Notes under the pieces: generated by a model
The model's database searches: none
Seen by the model: only the letters and a program-made list of their open reading frames with translations
What the model was told of the DNA's origin: nothing
From: Sinorhizobium mexicanum
GTDB lineage: Bacteria > Pseudomonadota > Alphaproteobacteria > Rhizobiales > Rhizobiaceae
Direction of reading: 5' to 3'
Length of the DNA stretch: 64,000 nt
NCBI RefSeq assembly: GCF_013488225.1
Contig: NZ_CP041238.1
Span: forward strand, 1,327,501-1,391,500
In this document: in pieces, positions 60,707 to 64,000 of the stretch
How the letters are laid out: the number at the start of each line of letters is the position of its first letter
Position numbering within the stretch: position 1 is the stretch's first letter
Made by a program: the position numbers and the translations under genes

Positions 60707-60913
60707 ATGAAGACCATCCTCGTATTTGCAGCCGCCCTCGCATTCTCGACAACAGTGGCTTCTGCCGAATGCATAGGCCATTCCAAGACCACAGCTTCTG
60801 TAGACGAAGAGATGACCACGGCGAGCGTCACCAAGGCCGAACAGTTGACGCCGGCGGAAGAGATTCTTCTGCAGCAGAAACAGCAGCAGGAAGAGCGGCA
60901 GGCGGAACAATAG
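60707..60913 (+). CDS. Small secreted protein of unknown function
   Basis: A 68-residue protein with a clear signal peptide (MKTILVFAAALAFSTTVASA) and a short mature part: CIGHSKTTASVDEEMTTASVTKAEQLTPAEEILLQQKQQQ. The Gln/Glu-rich C-terminal helix may be a coiled coil. AAGGAG precedes the ATG at a good distance. I cannot name it. A perfect inverted repeat follows at 60923. Confidence 0.78.
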   Translation: MKTILVFAAALAFSTTVASAECIGHSKTTASVDEEMTTASVTKAEQLTPAEEILLQQKQQQEERQAEQ

Positions 60914-60922
60914 GGCAAACAA

Positions 60923-60970
60923 CGTCGGATGCGGGGCCTCCCTGATGGGCGTGGCGCACAGCATCCGACG
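60923..60970. repeat. Inverted repeat after the small secreted gene
   Basis: CGTCGGATGC and GCATCCGACG, perfect 10-bp arms with a 28-base spacer that itself contains GGGGCCTCCC. No T run follows. It may be a weak terminator or end-protecting stem. Confidence 0.5.
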
Positions 60971-61076
60971 CCTCTCGACGAACCACCCGCAGTCCCCCTT
61001 CAGCAAGTCAGCGTCCTTTGCGCGTCTGACTAAGACGTGCGGCGCCGTTGTGTCTGCCTTGCGGATAGGTACTCGC

Positions 61077-62255
61077 TCAGCGCCGCTTCCGCGCCGCCAA
61101 ACGGCGGTAGAGTTCTTCCGTCCGGTCAAGCATTATGTCGAGCGTGAACCGATCCTTGCGGACCTCGGCCGCCTTGAGGAACGCGGGATAGCTTTCCGGG
61201 CTTGCCGCCGCGATCATTGTCTTCGTGAGCTGCGAAACATCGTCGCTGTTGGGAATGATGAAGCCGTTCTCGCCGTTGTGAATGACGGTTCTGGCGCCGC
61301 CGACATCGGCGATGATGATCGGCCTGCCCGCGGCCGCGGACTCCAGCATGACATAGGACATCGCTTCGTAGCGGCTTGGCATGACGACGAGATCAAACGC
61401 GGCCACCGCCTGCGGCCCGGTAAAGGCGGAGGTCAGGTGAATGCGGCTTTGCAACCCGCTTGCCGCGATCGCGCGGCGAAGCTCCTCCTCCAGTTCGCCG
61501 GCACCGATCATCACGAGATAGCTGTTCTTGACCGACGATGCCGCGCCTTTGAAGGCGTCAATGAGCCGTTCCGGCGCCTTCTGGCTGGAAAGACGCCCAA
61601 TGAAGCCGAAGACAAACGCGTCTGCCGGAATCCCGAAGCTCGCGCGAACCGTCTTTGCCATATCGGGCGAGGGGGGAGAAACCCCGTTGACGATCACGGA
61701 TATTCGTCGTTCGGGCATGCCGAGCGACAGTGCATGGGTGCGCTCGTCATCGGAAACCGTGATGAGGTGATCGGTAAAAAACCACGCCAGGGCCCACTCG
61801 ATGGCGCCGTAGATTAGTCGCCCGCTACGATCAAGCGCCGGGTCCATCGTCCGGAAGGCATGGGGGGTGTAGACGCGCGGCGTGTGACGTCCGGGCAGCC
61901 GCAGACGCGTGAGGGCGCCAGCCTTGGAACTGTGGCCGTGCACGACGTCGAACGGCCCAGCGGTTCGACTGATGTGCCGAATGGCGCGAAAGGCCGCGAG
62001 GTCGGACGGTCCAGGTGCACGCTCCATGTCGACCGCGTGGACAGCGGGCAAGTCGATTGCCTTGAGCTCCCGGACGAAGCCGTCTTCCGCTCGTACCGGC
62101 GAATAGATCGCCTCGACGTGATGGCCGCGCGCCTGCATGCCGCGGCAAATATCGAGGAAATGCCGGCCGGACCCGCCCCCGCTTGGCTCCAGCACTTCGA
62201 GAAGGCGCAACGGACGGGCGAACGATCCGTCGGTTGCGGGCGTGTCCATGGTCAT
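61077..62255 (-). CDS. GT4 family glycosyltransferase
   Basis: A 392-residue GT-B enzyme for exopolysaccharide assembly. The N-terminal half has LEVLEPSGGGSGRHFLDICRGM and VHGHSSKAGALTRL, with an ExoL/WcaC-like feel; the C-terminal nucleotide-sugar half has FGFIGRLSSQKAPERLIDAF and the EX7E motif in MPSRYEAMSYVMLESAAAG. It should be cytosolic or membrane-peripheral. The ATG at 62255 overlaps the stop of the polymerase gene (ATGA), so the frame upstream to 62525 is a shadow. Donor and acceptor sugars cannot be told. Confidence 0.92.
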   Translation of the reverse strand: MTMDTPATDGSFARPLRLLEVLEPSGGGSGRHFLDICRGMQARGHHVEAIYSPVRAEDGFVRELKAIDLPAVHAVDMERAPGPSDLAAFRAIRHISRTAGPFDVVHGHSSKAGALTRLRLPGRHTPRVYTPHAFRTMDPALDRSGRLIYGAIEWALAWFFTDHLITVSDDERTHALSLGMPERRISVIVNGVSPPSPDMAKTVRASFGIPADAFVFGFIGRLSSQKAPERLIDAFKGAASSVKNSYLVMIGAGELEEELRRAIAASGLQSRIHLTSAFTGPQAVAAFDLVVMPSRYEAMSYVMLESAAAGRPIIIADVGGARTVIHNGENGFIIPNSDDVSQLTKTMIAAASPESYPAFLKAAEVRKDRFTLDIMLDRTEELYRRLAARKRR

Positions 62256-63496
62256 ATGTGCCTTCCGGCGGGGGCGCACCTTTGAAAGCGATATTCGAGC
62301 GCGGCACATCCCCAGACGATGCCAAGCAGCATGTAGAAATGACGCCAATGGTCCGTGTCTATGACGTTGCCGACGCCAGCATGGCCGATCAGCGTCACCC
62401 ACGCAATCATCAGGTACGGTTGCCATGGCCGGTCGAGCAGGAGGAAGCGGAAGCCGAGCGAAAGCGTCCACGCGATCAGCGTCACGTAAGCGATCAAGCC
62501 GATCCAGCCGTAGGATGTCAGGCACTTCAGCCAGATATTGTGCTCGTCCTCCGGGAAGATGGTGCTGAAGACCAGGGGGCCGATGCCGAGCGGTTTTTCC
62601 ATCGCCATCAGAAAACCGATCCGGTGGCGGTCGAACCGCCCGAGATGTCCGCCATCATACTCCTGAACAAGCTGGGAACGGCTGGAGAAAAGGGTTGCGA
62701 CCTGCTCGGACTGCAGGGCGGCTGCCAGTGCGGCGACGATGAAGAGCGCGCCACAGAGCGCGAGCACCAGTATGCGCAGGCGGAAGAGGCCGCTTCGCTC
62801 CTTCAGCAGCATGACGAAGACAAAGGCGACGACGCAGAAGAGATTGAGCGCCCAGGCCGCTCGCGAGAAGGAGAGGAAAACGCCGAGCGCCAGGATAAGA
62901 AGGCCGACGATCTTCGGCGGCGCTCGGCGGATCGGCTGGGTAAGGAGGCCGTGAATGAGATAGAGCGCCGGCGCGGCGAGGAAGGGGCCGAAAACGTTCG
63001 GATCCTGGAACGCTCCCTTCGCGCGATCGTAGAGCGTGAAGTTGGCACCGCCCGGCATTGCGCCGAAATAGCCGAGAATGCCGAGGAGCGCCGTGATGAT
63101 CGCGGCAGCAACCCAGGCATTAAAGATCAGCCGCAGCCTTTGGTGACGATCTTCGATGATCGCCGCGAAGAAGACCGCCGAGAGCGCGAGGAAGCCCGAG
63201 ACGGCCATGTACATCGGCCCGGTGGCAAGGTCCGCCATCACGGTCAGCGACAGCATCCCGCCAACCATGAACAGCACGAGCAGAGACAGCAACGGCGCCA
63301 CATAGCGGGAAATCTTCAGCCCGAAGAGTGCCCACAAGCCGATGAGGCACGCCATGAAGAGTTCGTAAGGCGCCGGCTCGTCGATGACGAAGCCGGAAAG
63401 AAAAACCGCGACCGTGACCAGGCCGGAACCGACCAGCGAAACCGCGGCAAGCTGGGAGCGGAGAACGATCGGCGGGGATGCGCTCGCGGAGATCAA
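62252..63496 (-). CDS. O-antigen ligase/Wzy-type polysaccharide polymerase
   Basis: A 414-residue inner-membrane protein with ten to twelve helices and the large periplasmic loop of the Wzy/WaaL/ExoQ superfamily. The conserved features are the AKGAFQDPNVFGPFLA segment and the loop with HNIWLKCLTSYGWIGLIAY. It should polymerise lipid-linked repeats in the periplasm. The start is a TTG at 63496 overlapping the sugar-transferase stop (TTGA), and its own stop overlaps the next start (ATGA): three genes translated as a coupled chain. Confidence 0.9.
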   Translation of the reverse strand: MISASASPPIVLRSQLAAVSLVGSGLVTVAVFLSGFVIDEPAPYELFMACLIGLWALFGLKISRYVAPLLSLLVLFMVGGMLSLTVMADLATGPMYMAVSGFLALSAVFFAAIIEDRHQRLRLIFNAWVAAAIITALLGILGYFGAMPGGANFTLYDRAKGAFQDPNVFGPFLAAPALYLIHGLLTQPIRRAPPKIVGLLILALGVFLSFSRAAWALNLFCVVAFVFVMLLKERSGLFRLRILVLALCGALFIVAALAAALQSEQVATLFSSRSQLVQEYDGGHLGRFDRHRIGFLMAMEKPLGIGPLVFSTIFPEDEHNIWLKCLTSYGWIGLIAYVTLIAWTLSLGFRFLLLDRPWQPYLMIAWVTLIGHAGVGNVIDTDHWRHFYMLLGIVWGCAALEYRFQRCAPAGRHI

Positions 63497-64000
63497 TAGG
63501 CGTTATCCGTGTTGAGCAACCGGAACGGCGTGAGCACAAGGATCTTCAGATCGAAGAGCAGCGACCAATTCTCGATGTAGTAGAGATCGAAAGCGGTGCG
63601 GAACCGGATCTTTTCATCATTGTCGATCTCGCCACGCCAACCGTTGATTTGTGCCCAGCCCGTCACCCCCGGCTTGACGCGATGGCGGGCGAAATAACCC
63701 TCGACGACATCGGAATAGGTTCGGTTGCGGGTTTGCGCCAGAACGGCGTGGGGGCGCGGGCCGACCAGCGAGAGTTCGCCCTTCAATACGTTGAAGATCT
63801 GCGGCAGTTCGTCGATCGAAGACTTGCGCAGGAAGCGGCCGACAGGGGTCACCCGCGGGTCTCCCTTGGTGACGGCGCTGCGAGCGGTCGGATCGCTCAT
63901 ATGCGCGTACATCGAGCGGAACTTGTAAACCTCGATCGTCTCGTTGTTGAAGCCGTGTCGGGCTTGTTTGAAGATGATCGGCCCTGGCGACGTGATCTTG
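63493..64000 (-). CDS. Undecaprenyl-phosphate sugar phosphotransferase (partial, 5' end outside window)
   Basis: The C-terminal 168 residues of a polyprenyl-phosphate sugar-1-phosphate transferase (WcaJ/ExoY/WbaP family), which attaches the first sugar to undecaprenyl phosphate. The frame is open to the right edge. It shows [15 protein letters not shown], then VYKFRSMY, and the signature [20 protein letters not shown] followed by VGPRP, then [17 protein letters not shown]. This is the membrane-monotopic catalytic domain. If N-terminal transmembrane helices exist they are off the edge. Confidence 0.94.
   Translation of the reverse strand, partial: KITSPGPIIFKQARHGFNNETIEVYKFRSMYAHMSDPTARSAVTKGDPRVTPVGRFLRKSSIDELPQIFNVLKGELSLVGPRPHAVLAQTRNRTYSDVVEGYFARHRVKPGVTGWAQINGWRGEIDNDEKIRFRTAFDLYYIENWSLLFDLKILVLTPFRLLNTDNAY

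Overview
The window is a gene-dense, GC-rich stretch of alphaproteobacterial chromosome, almost certainly from the Sinorhizobium/Ensifer group of the Rhizobiaceae. The evidence is the gene content and order (lpiA-acvB, a groEL with no groES, the ldtR/ldtP pair, plsX-fabH-ihfA-merR), the intergenic palindromic repeats typical of rhizobia, and CTTGAC-type promoters. From memory the order matches the S. meliloti chromosome. I cannot fix the species from sequence alone.

Layout. 1-5.8 kb: uvrC (cut by the window edge) coupled to an SDR oxidoreductase, a small outer-membrane barrel protein (RopB/Omp25 type), a GST, a lipoprotein RNase T2 with a small secreted partner gene, and rlmJ. 5.9-12.7 kb: a molybdopterin oxidoreductase, a NudK-like hydrolase, and the lpiA (mprF)-acvB pair, which makes and probably removes lysyl-phosphatidylglycerol. 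12.8-20.4 kb: purMN, an AI-2E/PerM-family transporter, hdaA, ppk and ppx. 20.4-27.7 kb: a secreted phytase-like protein, a DUF2000 protein, a membrane class III nucleotide cyclase, rnd, a Tat-exported multicopper oxidase and an MFS transporter. 27.9-36.6 kb: aspS, a rhodanese, orphan groEL with a small upstream gene, a large secreted protein of unknown function, and parC. 36.8-41.3 kb: an ArsR-type regulator, an EamA transporter coupled to bpt, an RDD protein, hemB and a small membrane protein. 41.4-51.8 kb: ldtR, ldtP, glyA, nrdR, ribD, ribE, several small genes on the minus strand, ribH, nusB and an MFS protein that may carry riboflavin. 52-59.4 kb: hppA, bamE, a cytochrome bc1 chaperone, a DUF177 gene, plsX, fabH, ihfA and a MerR regulator. 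59.5-64 kb: a hypothetical gene, tRNA-Pro(GGG) followed by a degenerate copy of its own 3' end, a small secreted protein, and the end of an exopolysaccharide cluster (GT4 glycosyltransferase, Wzy-type polymerase, undecaprenyl-phosphate sugar transferase).

Most of this is conserved core chromosome. I saw no phage, IS element, CRISPR array, toxin-antitoxin or defence system. The less ordinary signals are: two families of palindromic intergenic repeats, one with compensating arm changes and one that supplies the C-terminus of a protein; the tRNA-Pro 3'-end duplication beside a lower-GC coding-like scrap, which looks like the scar of a lost integrated element; a perfect 18-bp hairpin between the small gene and groEL; and several small secreted proteins that I cannot name. 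I do not claim a new system; the tRNA-Pro scar and the small gene-groEL unit deserve the closest look.
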